DNA of 18,133 nt from Candidatus Susulua stagnicola (GTDB lineage: Bacteria; Omnitrophota; Gorgyraeia; Duberdicusellales; 4484-171): contig JAVCBZ010000046.1 of NCBI GenBank assembly GCA_030765735.1, forward strand, positions 1-18,133, in the 5' to 3' direction. Made by a program: the position numbers and the translations under genes. The notes beneath the pieces were generated by a model. The model was not told the DNA's origin, searched no databases, and saw only the letters and a program-made list of their open reading frames with translations. This document shows positions 1-8,074 of the stretch, piece after piece. The stretch's first letter is position 1; every line of letters starts with the position of its first letter.

Positions 1-63
1 AAAATACTAGTCTACAATAACAAGACTGTAATCTTCGACTAATACTAATCATACAAATAGCAA

Positions 64-98
64 AAAGATAAAGGATGAAGGATAAAGGAAAAAGGATA
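64..98 (+). repeat. Five-copy 7-base tandem repeat, consensus AAGGATA
   Basis: Five contiguous heptamers in strict phase: AAAGATA, AAGGATG, AAGGATA, AAGGAAA, AAGGATA. The ATG of the following lipoprotein gene lies inside the second unit, and the next units encode its first residues (MKDKGKRI). The same AAGGATA core forms both arms of the element at 9599-9676. No inverted partner arm is seen in the 63 bases upstream; it may be absent. Confidence 0.85.
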
Positions 99-1397
99 AA
101 ACTAGGATTACTTGTTGGTTTCGCAGTACTTATTCTGACCGGATGCCCGGCTCCAAAGCATAAAGAGGATAAATTAGTCATCTGGCATTGGATGAGTGAT
201 AGAAGAGATGCTTTTAACCAATTAGCTGAAAAATATACTCAAGAGAATGGATTAGAAGTAGAATTTAAATTGTTCTCCCCTCCAGAATTATATTCCCAAA
301 AAATAATTGCTGCTGCTCGAGCAAAAACTCTTCCCGATATATTTGGAATTTTAGGTAGACGAAAAACTCTATCGTCCTTTATTAAAGCCGGTTATATCTT
401 AGATCTTTCATCATATATGAACAATAAGATTAATAGCAAAGAAAAAAACGATAGACTATGGAAAGATAGCTTTTATCCTACAACCTTGAAAATGGTAACT
501 TTTAATCCAAACAACAATTATGCTGTTGATCCTGGTATCTACGGAGTCCCTATTGATACTGCAATCATGCAATTTGTCTATAATAAAAATCTATTTGAAA
601 AAGCTGGCTTAGATCCCAATAAGAGCCCTGAAACCTTAGACGAATTCATAACCTTAGCCCAAACCATAGGAACTGAGTCTTCTGTAACTGGGTTTATATG
701 CGGATGGGGAGAAGATTGGTTACTTAATGCTTTAGCTGTTGAATGGGCGCTAAATAGCATGGGCGAAAATAATTTTTTTAAAACAATTGAAGGAGAAATA
801 GCTTATACTGACCCTGAGTGGATAAAGGTCTTTACAATCTTTGCTAAATTAAAAGATTCAGGAATCTTAGCTCCTAATATAGCTACCATGACTAATAAAG
901 AAGCTGAGTCAGCTTTTTCCAAAGAAAAGGCTGTTTTTTCTTTTAATGGTAGCTGGTCAGTAAATGTCTACAAACAACTTTCAGAAAAGCTAAACTATGG
1001 TTTTTTCTCTTTGCCAAAAGTATCTAGTGAGTATCCAACAAAAGTATGGGGCGGAGCCGGTTCTTCTTTATTAATTGATGCTAACTCTTCTAAGAAAGAC
1101 CAAGCCGTAGAATTCTTAAAATGGCTCAGTGCAAAAGATCAACAAGAATTTTTAGCTAAAGAAACAAATAATTTACCAGCAATCAAAAATGTTGACGAAA
1201 ATTTACCTTTGATACTTAAAGGTTTACTTGGCAGTTTCACCAATTTGACTCATCCTGATATTTGGCCTAAAGATGAAGATCCACGAGTCATTGAAACTAT
1301 GAACCGCGGATTGCAACAAATTGTTATGGGATTAAAAACTCCTAAACAAGTTGCTGAAGAAATACAGAAAAAAAAGGAAAAGGTATCAAATAAATGA
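75..1397 (+). CDS. ABC transporter extracellular sugar-binding lipoprotein
   Basis: This 440-residue product is a family 1 (MalE/UgpB-like) solute-binding protein. It should capture a sugar or oligosaccharide outside the cytoplasmic membrane and deliver it to the two permeases that follow. Residues 1-24 form a lipoprotein signal: a basic start, a hydrophobic core and the lipobox LTGC, with Cys24 as the likely lipid-modified residue. The mature part has features typical of the family, such as the early segment VIWHWMSDRRDAFNQLAEKY, the phrase PDIFG and a C-terminal FLKWLSAKDQQEF stretch. Its stop overlaps the next start (ATGA, 1394-1397), implying translational coupling. ATG 75 is the only sensible start before the signal peptide. 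It lies in a 7-base repeat and has no well-spaced Shine-Dalgarno, since AAGG touches the ATG. The ligand cannot be told from sequence; the glycosidase neighbours suggest an oligosaccharide. Confidence 0.9.
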   Translation: MKDKGKRIKLGLLVGFAVLILTGCPAPKHKEDKLVIWHWMSDRRDAFNQLAEKYTQENGLEVEFKLFSPPELYSQKIIAAARAKTLPDIFGILGRRKTLSSFIKAGYILDLSSYMNNKINSKEKNDRLWKDSFYPTTLKMVTFNPNNNYAVDPGIYGVPIDTAIMQFVYNKNLFEKAGLDPNKSPETLDEFITLAQTIGTESSVTGFICGWGEDWLLNALAVEWALNSMGENNFFKTIEGEIAYTDPEWIKVFTIFAKLKDSGILAPNIATMTNKEAESAFSKEKAVFSFNGSWSVNVYKQLSEKLNYGFFSLPKVSSEYPTKVWGGAGSSLLIDANSSKKDQAVEFLKWLSAKDQQEFLAKETNNLPAIKNVDENLPLILKGLLGSFTNLTHPDIWPKDEDPRVIETMNRGLQQIVMGLKTPKQVAEEIQKKKEKVSNK

Positions 1398-2302
1398 AGG
1401 CAACCCTAAAAGATAAAGCTGCAAGTTTTTCATTTGTATTACCAGCTTTAATTATTTTTTCTCTTTTTTACATTTACCCATTTATTTATAGTTTTATCCT
1501 AAGCCTAACTAATTATAATATGATTGGTAAGTTTAATCTTAGAGAATCTTTTGTTGGCTTACAAAATTTTAAAGATATTGCTAGCGATGGCGACTGGTGG
1601 AAGGCAATGTACAATGGCGCTTTTATTACTTTTTGGGCCTTATCATTTCAAAATATCTTAGCTCTTATGCTAGCCTTATCAATAAGCCAGGTAGTAAGAA
1701 TGAATAAATTTTATCGAGTTGTATTTTTTATTCTTCCAATTTTATCAGAAATCGTTATTGGTTTACTCCTCAGGCGGCTTATGCTTTCAGAGCCAACAGG
1801 CCATGATATTTTAAATCATATAGTTAATAATTTAGGTCTAGGTTTTCTAGCTCAAGACTGGATCAGTGGAGAAAGAGTACGTTTAATTACAGCTTTAGTC
1901 CATTGTTGGAAAGGATTTGGTTGGGCTTTTGTAATTTTCTTAGCTGGTTTGCAAGCAATACCCGAACAATTGTATGAAGCAGCTAGAATTGATGGTGCAA
2001 ATGCTTGGCAAAGTTTTCGAAAAATAACTTTGCCATTGCTTATGCCAGTTATTACTTTAATTATGGTTATTACAATTATTGGTACAATGTCGGCTTTTGC
2101 CATGATTTTAGCTTTAAATCAAGGCGCTGGAGGGGAGACTACAGTCCCAATAATGATAATCTATAATCATTTAGGAACTGGTTTGGCTGGATTAGCTTGC
2201 GCTGAAGGATTAGTTTTAGGAGTGACTCTTATACTAATATCTTTTACAATGTTTTTTGTATCAAAAAAAGTAAGGAAAAAATATGGCTTGTTGCCAGACT
2301 AA
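1394..2302 (+). CDS. Sugar ABC transporter permease, MalF/UgpA type
   Basis: This is an integral inner-membrane subunit of a carbohydrate importer, 302 residues long, which is usual for UgpA-type permeases. It has about six hydrophobic segments. The cytoplasmic EAA loop that contacts the ATPase is clear near residues 190-220 (EQLYEAARIDGANAWQSFRK, followed by ITLPLLMPV). The start overlaps the stop of the binding-protein gene by four bases, and its own end overlaps the next permease by 20 bases, so the three are one transport unit. No ATPase gene occurs in the window. Importers of this family commonly borrow a shared MsmK/UgpC-type ATPase encoded elsewhere; that this one does is inference. 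Confidence 0.93.
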   Translation: MKATLKDKAASFSFVLPALIIFSLFYIYPFIYSFILSLTNYNMIGKFNLRESFVGLQNFKDIASDGDWWKAMYNGAFITFWALSFQNILALMLALSISQVVRMNKFYRVVFFILPILSEIVIGLLLRRLMLSEPTGHDILNHIVNNLGLGFLAQDWISGERVRLITALVHCWKGFGWAFVIFLAGLQAIPEQLYEAARIDGANAWQSFRKITLPLLMPVITLIMVITIIGTMSAFAMILALNQGAGGETTVPIMIIYNHLGTGLAGLACAEGLVLGVTLILISFTMFFVSKKVRKKYGLLPD

Positions 2303-3122
2303 AAAAATAGTTACTTTAATAATTCTTCATACTTTCTTGCTAAGTGTGGCTTTAAGTTGCATATTTCCATTTCTTTGGATGGTAAATGCTTCATTCAAAA
2401 CTAACACTGAATTTAACAGTGACTACGGCTTAAAACCAGCTTCTAGTCTCCTATTAGATAATTACAATCAAGTTATTATTAAGAGTGGATTTTGGCGTTA
2501 TTTTGTAAATAGTCTTATTTATACTTTTACTACAGTTATCCTAATCGTTTTTATCTCATCTCTAGCTGCCTATTCATTTTCACGTTTACAATTTCCTGGT
2601 AAAAACATTATATTTTATATGTTCTTAGCCGCTATGATGATACCTCTTCCAGCTGGTTTTGTTCCAGTCTATGTGTTATTACAACAATTAGGGCTTTTGA
2701 ATCGAACTGGCTATGTTCTAGCAATGAGCAATATGGGCTTATCAATAAGCATCTACCTATTAAAAACTTTTTTTGACCAAATACCTAGAGACTTAGAAGA
2801 TACTGCTAAAATTGATGGTTGTAATAAAATACAAACTTGGTGGCATGTAGGAATGCCTCTAGTTACTCCAGCTTTAGGGGTAGTTATAATTTTTAACGCT
2901 CTAAATGTTTGGAATGAATTTATCTTAGCATCAATGATTTTTGTTGAAAAAAAATTCATGCCTTTGCAAGCTGCTCTCCTGCAATACTCTGGAGAACAAA
3001 TCACGAATCATGTTTTAATCATGACTGCTTTAACTGTCACCGCTTTACCAATAATTGTGCTTTATATTTTTATGCAAAAACAATTTATTAAAGGAATAAC
3101 CGCAGGAGCAACATTAAAATGA
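2283..3122 (+). CDS. Sugar ABC transporter permease, MalG/UgpE type
   Basis: This is the second membrane subunit of the importer, 279 residues and hydrophobic throughout, with about six membrane segments. The EAA loop is present as LEDTAKIDGCNKIQTWWHVG followed by MPLVTPAL. The N-terminus (FPFLWMVNASFKTNTEF) is typical of MalG-type permeases. ATG 2283 is supported by AAGGA about 7 bases upstream, inside the preceding gene. The last codons overlap the start of the TPR-glycosidase gene (ATGA at 3119-3122), which ties the hydrolase translationally to the transporter. Confidence 0.93.
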   Translation: MACCQTKKIVTLIILHTFLLSVALSCIFPFLWMVNASFKTNTEFNSDYGLKPASSLLLDNYNQVIIKSGFWRYFVNSLIYTFTTVILIVFISSLAAYSFSRLQFPGKNIIFYMFLAAMMIPLPAGFVPVYVLLQQLGLLNRTGYVLAMSNMGLSISIYLLKTFFDQIPRDLEDTAKIDGCNKIQTWWHVGMPLVTPALGVVIIFNALNVWNEFILASMIFVEKKFMPLQAALLQYSGEQITNHVLIMTALTVTALPIIVLYIFMQKQFIKGITAGATLK

Positions 3123-5482
3123 AAACAAAAAACAAAGGTCAGGAGTCAGGAGTCAGAGGTCAGAGGTCAGAGGTCAGGGATCAGGGGTCAGAGGTCAAAG
3201 GTCAGAGGTCAGGGATCAGAGTTTTCTGTTTTCTATTTTCTATCTTCTATCTTCTATCTTCTGTCTTCTGTTATGCTCGAGAATCTTCTGGCTATGTAAA
3301 TGAAGCTTGGTCTCACTTAGGAAAACGAGAATTTACTGAAACCAACTCCGTTGTTGATGAATGTATTGAAAAATACTCTTCCTTAGCTGATGATCAAGCT
3401 AAAATCTTAACCAGCTTTCCTACTAAAGGCGAAGAAAAAAATTACAAAATTATGAATGATGTAGCTACTTGCTATTTCATTAAAGGTGAAGCTTTAATGC
3501 GCGAAGGAAAAACTGAACAAGCAAAAACTACTTTTACTGAGGTTATCAATAAATATCCTTATTCTCAAAGTTTTGATCCTCGCGGCTGGTACTGGTCAAT
3601 AAAAGAAAAATCTAAAATTACTTTAAAAAAACTTGAAACTGGTAGAGTGGAAGAAGAAACAGAAGAAGAAGAAATCGTTATAAGCAAAATTAAGCTTTAT
3701 GATCAAGGAAAAGAATTTCCAGTTGATTACGCTCGTTATGGAGAGTTTAAAAATATTGGCGAAGAAAATTATAAGTATGTGATTATAAATCCTGTTGAAC
3801 TAGCTAAAGCAACCGGAGAGGGAATTTACCCTAATTCTACATCAGTTAAGTTTGACCCAGAATTTGTTAAAATTAAAAAAACATTATTTAAAATTGATCA
3901 CTGGAAAATTGCAAATAGTCGTGACTTAAGTACAGCTTTTTATAAATGGCATATAACTCCAGAATCAGAAGCGATAAAACAATTCATTCGAGCTGAATTA
4001 TTAGAACGAAGCGGCTTAATTAAACATGCTATTAAAAGTTATTACGCAATTTTAGTTCATTTTCCCCGTAGTTACAGCTGGACCTATTGGCATACTCCTT
4101 GGTATGTTGGTAAAGCTGCATTATATAGAATAAAATATCTCTTGTACCATAACCCTAAGTTAGATATCGTTCTTGAGGGTGGAGAAATTAAAATAATCAA
4201 TGGTTATGATAATGATATTCGCAATGATATATTCTTGGTAGATCCAGGAAAATTAAGATCTTTAACTTTTTGGGAAAAGAAATTTTCTTTTAATAAATAT
4301 AGTAAAAAAAGAAAACTCCTAAAAAAAACTTTTGAAACTAATGGTAAAAAAGTAAAGTTAGTTAAATATGATAGTGGAGATTGGCAATTATTTGTCGATG
4401 GAAAACCTTTTATGCTCAAAGGAATGACTTACGGTCCAACCCGAGTAGGGGAATCCCCAGATGATGGAAGTATGCAAAACTGGACCACTCAAGACTTAAA
4501 CAACAACTCAATCATAGATTCGCCCTATGAAAGTTGGGTTGATAAAAACCAAGATAATCAACAAAATAAAGGGGAAATCGCTGTTGGCGACTTTCAATTA
4601 ATGAAAGAAATGGGTGTAAATAGCCTACGACTTTATCATCAACCCTTTAAATTAAATAAAAAAATGCTTGGACAAATGCACCAAAAGTATGGTATATATA
4701 TACTAATAGGTGATTTCCTTGGAAAATATGCTTTAGGAAGTAATGCAGACTGGAAAGAAGGAACTGATTACGATAACCCGGAGCATCAAAAGAATATGCT
4801 TGAAAGCGTAAAGAAAATGGTTCAAGAGTTTAAAAATGAACCATATGTTCTGATTTGGCTACTGGGTAATGAAAATGTTTATGGATTAGGATGTAATGCT
4901 GATGAGAAACCTGAAAGTTTCTTTAAGTTTGCCAATAAAGCAGCTCAGTTAATTAAATCTCTAGATCCCCAAAAAAGACCAGTTGCTATTGTTTCCGGAG
5001 ATGTACTGCATCTGGATATATTTGCTAAGAATTGTCCAGATATAGATATTTTTGGAGCTAATTGTTATCGCGGAAAATATGGATTCCTAGATTTTTGGGA
5101 TGAAGTCAAGCGAGTAACTGATAAACCAGCAATGATTGCTGAGTATGGTACTTCTTCCTATGCTAAAGGATATTCTAAGGAAGAATCTGAGGACTACCAA
5201 GCTCAATACCATAAAGATTGTTGGACAGACATTCTTTGTAATGCTTCAGGCTTTGGTGCTGGTAATGCTTTAGGAAGTTTTGTTTTTGAATGGATAGATG
5301 AATGGTGGAAAGCTTATGAGCCTACTTATCATGACAAAAAAGGAGTTGCATCTGGTCCGTTCTTAGACGGATATTATCATGAAGAATGGTTTGGCGTATG
5401 CGGCCAAGGAGATGGCATGAATTCTCCTTATTTAAGAAAACTTAAGCCAGCATACTTTACTTATAAAGAACTTTGGAATTAA
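3119..5482 (+). CDS. Secreted TPR-like/clan GH-A glycosidase fusion protein
   Basis: This 787-residue exported protein probably cleaves or remodels a glycan. Residues 1-34 are basic and repetitive (7-residue units such as GQRSEVR). A hydrophobic core and the likely signal-peptide cleavage site (FCYA, before RES) follow near residue 53. Residues about 60-180 contain a TPR-like unit (GEALMREGKTEQAKTTFTEV), and a similar unit recurs near 290-345. I do not recognise the region between and after them (to about 420). From about 425 there is a TIM-barrel domain resembling the catalytic part of glycoside hydrolase family 2. It has LGNEN with Glu585 as candidate acid/base, IAEYG with Glu675 as candidate nucleophile, and FEWIDEWW near the end; the 90-residue Glu spacing fits clan GH-A. 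The first two segments are encoded by a 7-base repeat. ATG 3119 is the only usable start: the next in-frame start codon is at residue 112. Substrate is unknown. Confidence 0.82.
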   Translation: MKTKNKGQESGVRGQRSEVRDQGSEVKGQRSGIRVFCFLFSIFYLLSSVFCYARESSGYVNEAWSHLGKREFTETNSVVDECIEKYSSLADDQAKILTSFPTKGEEKNYKIMNDVATCYFIKGEALMREGKTEQAKTTFTEVINKYPYSQSFDPRGWYWSIKEKSKITLKKLETGRVEEETEEEEIVISKIKLYDQGKEFPVDYARYGEFKNIGEENYKYVIINPVELAKATGEGIYPNSTSVKFDPEFVKIKKTLFKIDHWKIANSRDLSTAFYKWHITPESEAIKQFIRAELLERSGLIKHAIKSYYAILVHFPRSYSWTYWHTPWYVGKAALYRIKYLLYHNPKLDIVLEGGEIKIINGYDNDIRNDIFLVDPGKLRSLTFWEKKFSFNKYSKKRKLLKKTFETNGKKVKLVKYDSGDWQLFVDGKPFMLKGMTYGPTRVGESPDDGSMQNWTTQDLNNNSIIDSPYESWVDKNQDNQQNKGEIAVGDFQLMKEMGVNSLRLYHQPFKLNKKMLGQMHQKYGIYILIGDFLGKYALGSNADWKEGTDYDNPEHQKNMLESVKKMVQEFKNEPYVLIWLLGNENVYGLGCNADEKPESFFKFANKAAQLIKSLDPQKRPVAIVSGDVLHLDIFAKNCPDIDIFGANCYRGKYGFLDFWDEVKRVTDKPAMIAEYGTSSYAKGYSKEESEDYQAQYHKDCWTDILCNASGFGAGNALGSFVFEWIDEWWKAYEPTYHDKKGVASGPFLDGYYHEEWFGVCGQGDGMNSPYLRKLKPAYFTYKELWN
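3134..3217 (+). repeat. Twelve-copy 7-base tandem repeat (left arm), consensus AGAGGTC
   Basis: Twelve uninterrupted heptamers, with variants AAAGGTC, AGGAGTC, AGAGGTC, AGGGATC and AGGGGTC. Because three heptamers make seven codons, the translation also repeats every seven residues: four units covering residues 6-33 of the glycosidase fusion. The tract starts 15 bases after the ATG. Confidence 0.92.
3225..3273 (+). repeat. Seven-copy 7-base tandem repeat (right arm), consensus TCTATCT
   Basis: Seven heptamers: TCTGTTT, TCTATTT, three TCTATCT, TCTGTCT, TCTGTTA. Read on the minus strand the unit is AGATAGA, the same purine-rich pattern as the left arm, so the two arms form an imperfect inverted repeat separated by AGAGTTT (3218-3224). 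Translated on the + strand this arm gives the hydrophobic core of the signal peptide. Confidence 0.9.
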
Positions 5483-5529
5483 AACTAATAACCAATTGCA
5501 TAAGGAAAGCAAAAAAACAAGGAGGTCGA

Positions 5530-6711
5530 ATGCGTAAAGTACTTTTTGGTATAATTTTTGGAGCATTGTTTTGTTCAATGACATTAACTGGATTCTGCCA
5601 GGAACAGAAAAAAGATTTTTATGTCTACAATGATAAGAATTCTCCACTTAACCATTTTATTCCTAGTGGATTTATGGGAGATCATAATGACATAAAATTT
5701 AACGACCAGGCAACCAATGAAATGGCTACTGGAGCAACTTCAATAAAGATAACTTATACAGCTAAAGCTAATCAAGGTAATAAATGGGCTGGTATTTACT
5801 GGCAATCTGCACAAAATAATTGGGGTAACAGAGAAAGTGGTTACGACTTAAGTAATTACAACAAATTAGTTTTTAAAGCTAAAGGTGCTGTTGGCGGTGA
5901 AGTTATAACAGAAATCAACGTTGGTGGTATAACTACTAACCTTTTTACCGGAAAACCAGTAGCCTTCCCGGATAGCTCTGAAGTTAAATCTGGTCCAATA
6001 AGATTAACTAATAAATGGCAAGAATACTCAATTAATTTAGTTGAAAAAGATTTATCCTATATTAATGGCGGCTTAGCAATAATTTTTGGTACTGCTCAAG
6101 CTGAAGAAGAACAAACCATTTACATTGATGATATTCGTTATACTCAAGAAAAAGGACTACAAAAAGAAAGTAAAGGGATCAATCTTCCATTTTATGTTTA
6201 TGCAGATAGCAGTTCTTTAGATAACCATTATATTGCTAGTGGGTGGATGCCAAATGCCTTAGCCGCAAAAGATATAAATTGGGATATCAATTGGAAAAAC
6301 TATCCTTTTAGTGGTAATACCTGTATTAGAGTAGGCTATAAAAATAATTCAGGAACTCGTTGGGCTGGAATTTACTGGCAAAACCCAGCAATGAACTGGG
6401 GAACTATAGCTAATGCTGGCTTTGATTTACAAGGAGCAAGCAAACTCACCTTTTGGGCTAGAGGAGATAAAGGAGGAGAGGTGATAACTGAATTTAAAAT
6501 AGGTGGACTTCTGTCTGGTGAATATTATGATTCTGATAGCGCGAGTCTTAGCCTAGTCACACTAACTAAAGAGTGGAAACAATATGAAATTGATTTGAGA
6601 GGTAAAGATCTCTCTTACATAATCGGCGGTTTTTGTTGGGTTACAAGTATCGATGTGAATAATCCTGAAGGTATTGTATTCTATTTAGATGAGATCAAGT
6701 ACGAAAAATAA
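5530..6711 (+). CDS. Secreted protein with two tandem carbohydrate-binding-like domains
   Basis: This 393-residue exported protein is probably glycan-binding, with no catalytic domain seen. ATG 5530 is chosen because GGAGGT ends three bases upstream and a signal peptide follows at once (MRKVLFGIIFGALFCSMTLT...). An in-frame TTG at 5473 would overlap the previous gene and bury the signal. After the signal come two homologous units, about residues 28-205 and 218-393. Each has FYVY near its start, WAGIYWQ (Trp86 and Trp278), NWG, GYDL/GFDL, GGEVITE, DLSYI.GG and a closing YLDE/YIDDI.Y strand. This pattern suits a beta-sandwich carbohydrate-binding module with surface aromatics, but I cannot assign a numbered CBM family. 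Its place between two glycosidases suggests it presents the same substrate. Confidence 0.75.
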   Translation: MRKVLFGIIFGALFCSMTLTGFCQEQKKDFYVYNDKNSPLNHFIPSGFMGDHNDIKFNDQATNEMATGATSIKITYTAKANQGNKWAGIYWQSAQNNWGNRESGYDLSNYNKLVFKAKGAVGGEVITEINVGGITTNLFTGKPVAFPDSSEVKSGPIRLTNKWQEYSINLVEKDLSYINGGLAIIFGTAQAEEEQTIYIDDIRYTQEKGLQKESKGINLPFYVYADSSSLDNHYIASGWMPNALAAKDINWDINWKNYPFSGNTCIRVGYKNNSGTRWAGIYWQNPAMNWGTIANAGFDLQGASKLTFWARGDKGGEVITEFKIGGLLSGEYYDSDSASLSLVTLTKEWKQYEIDLRGKDLSYIIGGFCWVTSIDVNNPEGIVFYLDEIKYEK

Positions 6712-6728
6712 GGCTTTAATCAAACCTT
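6710..6728 (+). other. Small hairpin after the carbohydrate-binding gene
   Basis: AAGG and TTT pair with AAA and CCTT around an AATC loop, with one bulged C. The hairpin starts at the stop codon and no T-run follows, so it is unlikely to end transcription. It may shape the mRNA between two co-transcribed genes. Confidence 0.3.
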
Positions 6729-6749
6729 AAAAGTTAATTTGTGATAATT

Positions 6750-7994
6750 ATGAAAAAAATTATAGGAATTTTCTGCATTTTAGGTTTTATTCTGTATCTG
6801 ACAACAACCACTGCATTTTCTGCAACTAAGATTGAAATAAAATCTAATCAAGATGGCGGATACATACTCTACGTAGATGGAGAAGCTTTGCTAATAAAAG
6901 GTATCGGTTATAATCCTACTCCTATAGGCAAAGGTCATGACTATGATTTTTTCTCAGATCCTAACAAGCCTTGGCTAGTTGATGGTAAATTAATGAAAGA
7001 GGCTGGGATAAATTGCATAAGAATATATTCCCCCGGAAAAGATTTAGAAAAAGTAAAAGAATTTATAAGCGATATGTATAAGAATTATGGTATTTACACC
7101 CTTATGAGTGATTGGCTAGGTTTATGGGATTATCCTCGAGCAAATTACTCCGATCAAGCTTTTAAAGATGGAACAAAAAACCGAATCCTAAATGTTGTTA
7201 AAACTCTTAAAAATGAACCTGGACTTCTAATGTGGATTCTTGGCAATGAGAACAATTACACATTTTCAGGTAAAATTGGTTTTTGGACTTCATCAGAAAT
7301 AGAAAAAATTGATGATCCACAACAAAAACAAATAAGAAAAGCTGAAATCTACTACAATTTTGTTAATGATTTAGCAAAAAGCATTAAAGAGATTGACCCT
7401 ATCCATCCGGTAACTTTAGGAAATGGAGAAGATAATTTTCTTACAGTTGCATCAGGCATCTGTAGCAATATTGACGCTCTATCAATAATAATCTATCGTG
7501 GAAAAAGATTTGGTAATCTCTTTAGCAATATCAGAAAGTCGTTTAACAAACCAATTCTATTGTCAGAATTTGGATGTGACTCTTACAATGCTTATAAAAA
7601 ACTTGAAGACCAAGAAATTCAAAGTGAATTCATATTAGCACAATGGAAAGACCTGTATGACAATACTGCCTTTGGTGGAAAAAAAGACGGTAATGTTTTA
7701 GGCGGAGTGACTTTTGAATGGGTTGATGAATGGTGGAAATATAATGAAAGCTATGAAGAAGGATGGACTATCCACAATACAGAGGCAAATTGGTCTCACG
7801 GAGCTTACTTCTACGATATCAGGGCTAAAGACAATCTTAATATGAATGAGGAATGGTTTGGATTAGTTGGTTTATCTGAAGAAATGATTGATGGTTTAAA
7901 CAAAAGGCTTCCTAAAAAAGCATATTATGCTTTAGCCCAATATCTAAACACTTTAAAGCTTAACTCCCTAAATAAATGTATAAAGGCAGAGTAA
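6750..7994 (+). CDS. Secreted clan GH-A glycosidase, paralogue of the upstream enzyme
   Basis: This 414-residue product is a signal peptide (about residues 1-28, ending FSA) followed directly by a TIM-barrel glycosidase domain, without the TPR-like part of its relative. It shares a run of motifs with the C-terminal half of the 3119-5482 product: GIGYNPTPIG versus GMTYGPTRVG, MKEAGINCIRIY versus MKEMGVNSLRLY, LGNEN, FEWVDEWWK versus FEWIDEWWK, and EEWFG. Glu167 (GNEN) is the candidate acid/base and Glu273 (SEFG) the candidate nucleophile. ATG 6750 begins a normal signal peptide; a GTG three codons earlier (6741) is possible, and neither has a clear Shine-Dalgarno. The gene ends the carbohydrate locus. 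The family is GH2-like by its motifs; substrate unknown. Confidence 0.8.
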   Translation: MKKIIGIFCILGFILYLTTTTAFSATKIEIKSNQDGGYILYVDGEALLIKGIGYNPTPIGKGHDYDFFSDPNKPWLVDGKLMKEAGINCIRIYSPGKDLEKVKEFISDMYKNYGIYTLMSDWLGLWDYPRANYSDQAFKDGTKNRILNVVKTLKNEPGLLMWILGNENNYTFSGKIGFWTSSEIEKIDDPQQKQIRKAEIYYNFVNDLAKSIKEIDPIHPVTLGNGEDNFLTVASGICSNIDALSIIIYRGKRFGNLFSNIRKSFNKPILLSEFGCDSYNAYKKLEDQEIQSEFILAQWKDLYDNTAFGGKKDGNVLGGVTFEWVDEWWKYNESYEEGWTIHNTEANWSHGAYFYDIRAKDNLNMNEEWFGLVGLSEEMIDGLNKRLPKKAYYALAQYLNTLKLNSLNKCIKAE

Positions 7995-7997
7995 ACT

Positions 7998-8017
7998 CAT
8001 GTTTCCCCTAAAACATG
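7998..8017 (+). terminator. Possible weak terminator hairpin
   Basis: CATGTTT and AAACATG form a perfect 7-bp stem around CCCCTA, starting three bases after the stop of the last gene in the carbohydrate locus. The stem is A+T-rich and no T-run follows immediately; a T-run appears only at 8039-8044. The position fits the end of an operon. Confidence 0.4.
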
Positions 8018-8061
8018 CCTTAAATCTTTAAATAAATCTTTTTTATAATTTCTTAATTTGA

Positions 8062-8067
8062 TATAAT
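8062..8067 (+). promoter_or_regulatory. TATAAT -10 box, possible leaderless promoter for tonB-like gene
   Basis: A perfect TATAAT ends seven bases before the ATG at 8075, so transcription from it would begin at or next to the start codon. No Shine-Dalgarno is visible. The -35 position holds only a T-run (8039-8044), so the promoter assignment rests on the -10 box and location. Confidence 0.5.
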
Positions 8068-8074
8068 ATCACTG

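Noticed and set aside
1..63. Promoter for the carbohydrate locus
   Set aside because: TACAAT-like boxes occur, but none has a convincing -35 partner at proper spacing, and upstream sequence is outside the window.
578..760. Minus-strand open frame inside the lipoprotein gene, and similar minus-strand frames elsewhere
   Set aside because: They lie opposite well-supported genes, resemble no known protein and have no ribosome sites; treated as shadows.
3134..3273. CRISPR array
   Set aside because: Units are 7 bases with no spacers; there are no cas genes nearby.
5473..5529. TTG start for the carbohydrate-binding protein
   Set aside because: It overlaps the previous gene and pushes the signal peptide inside, while ATG 5530 has GGAGGT at good spacing.
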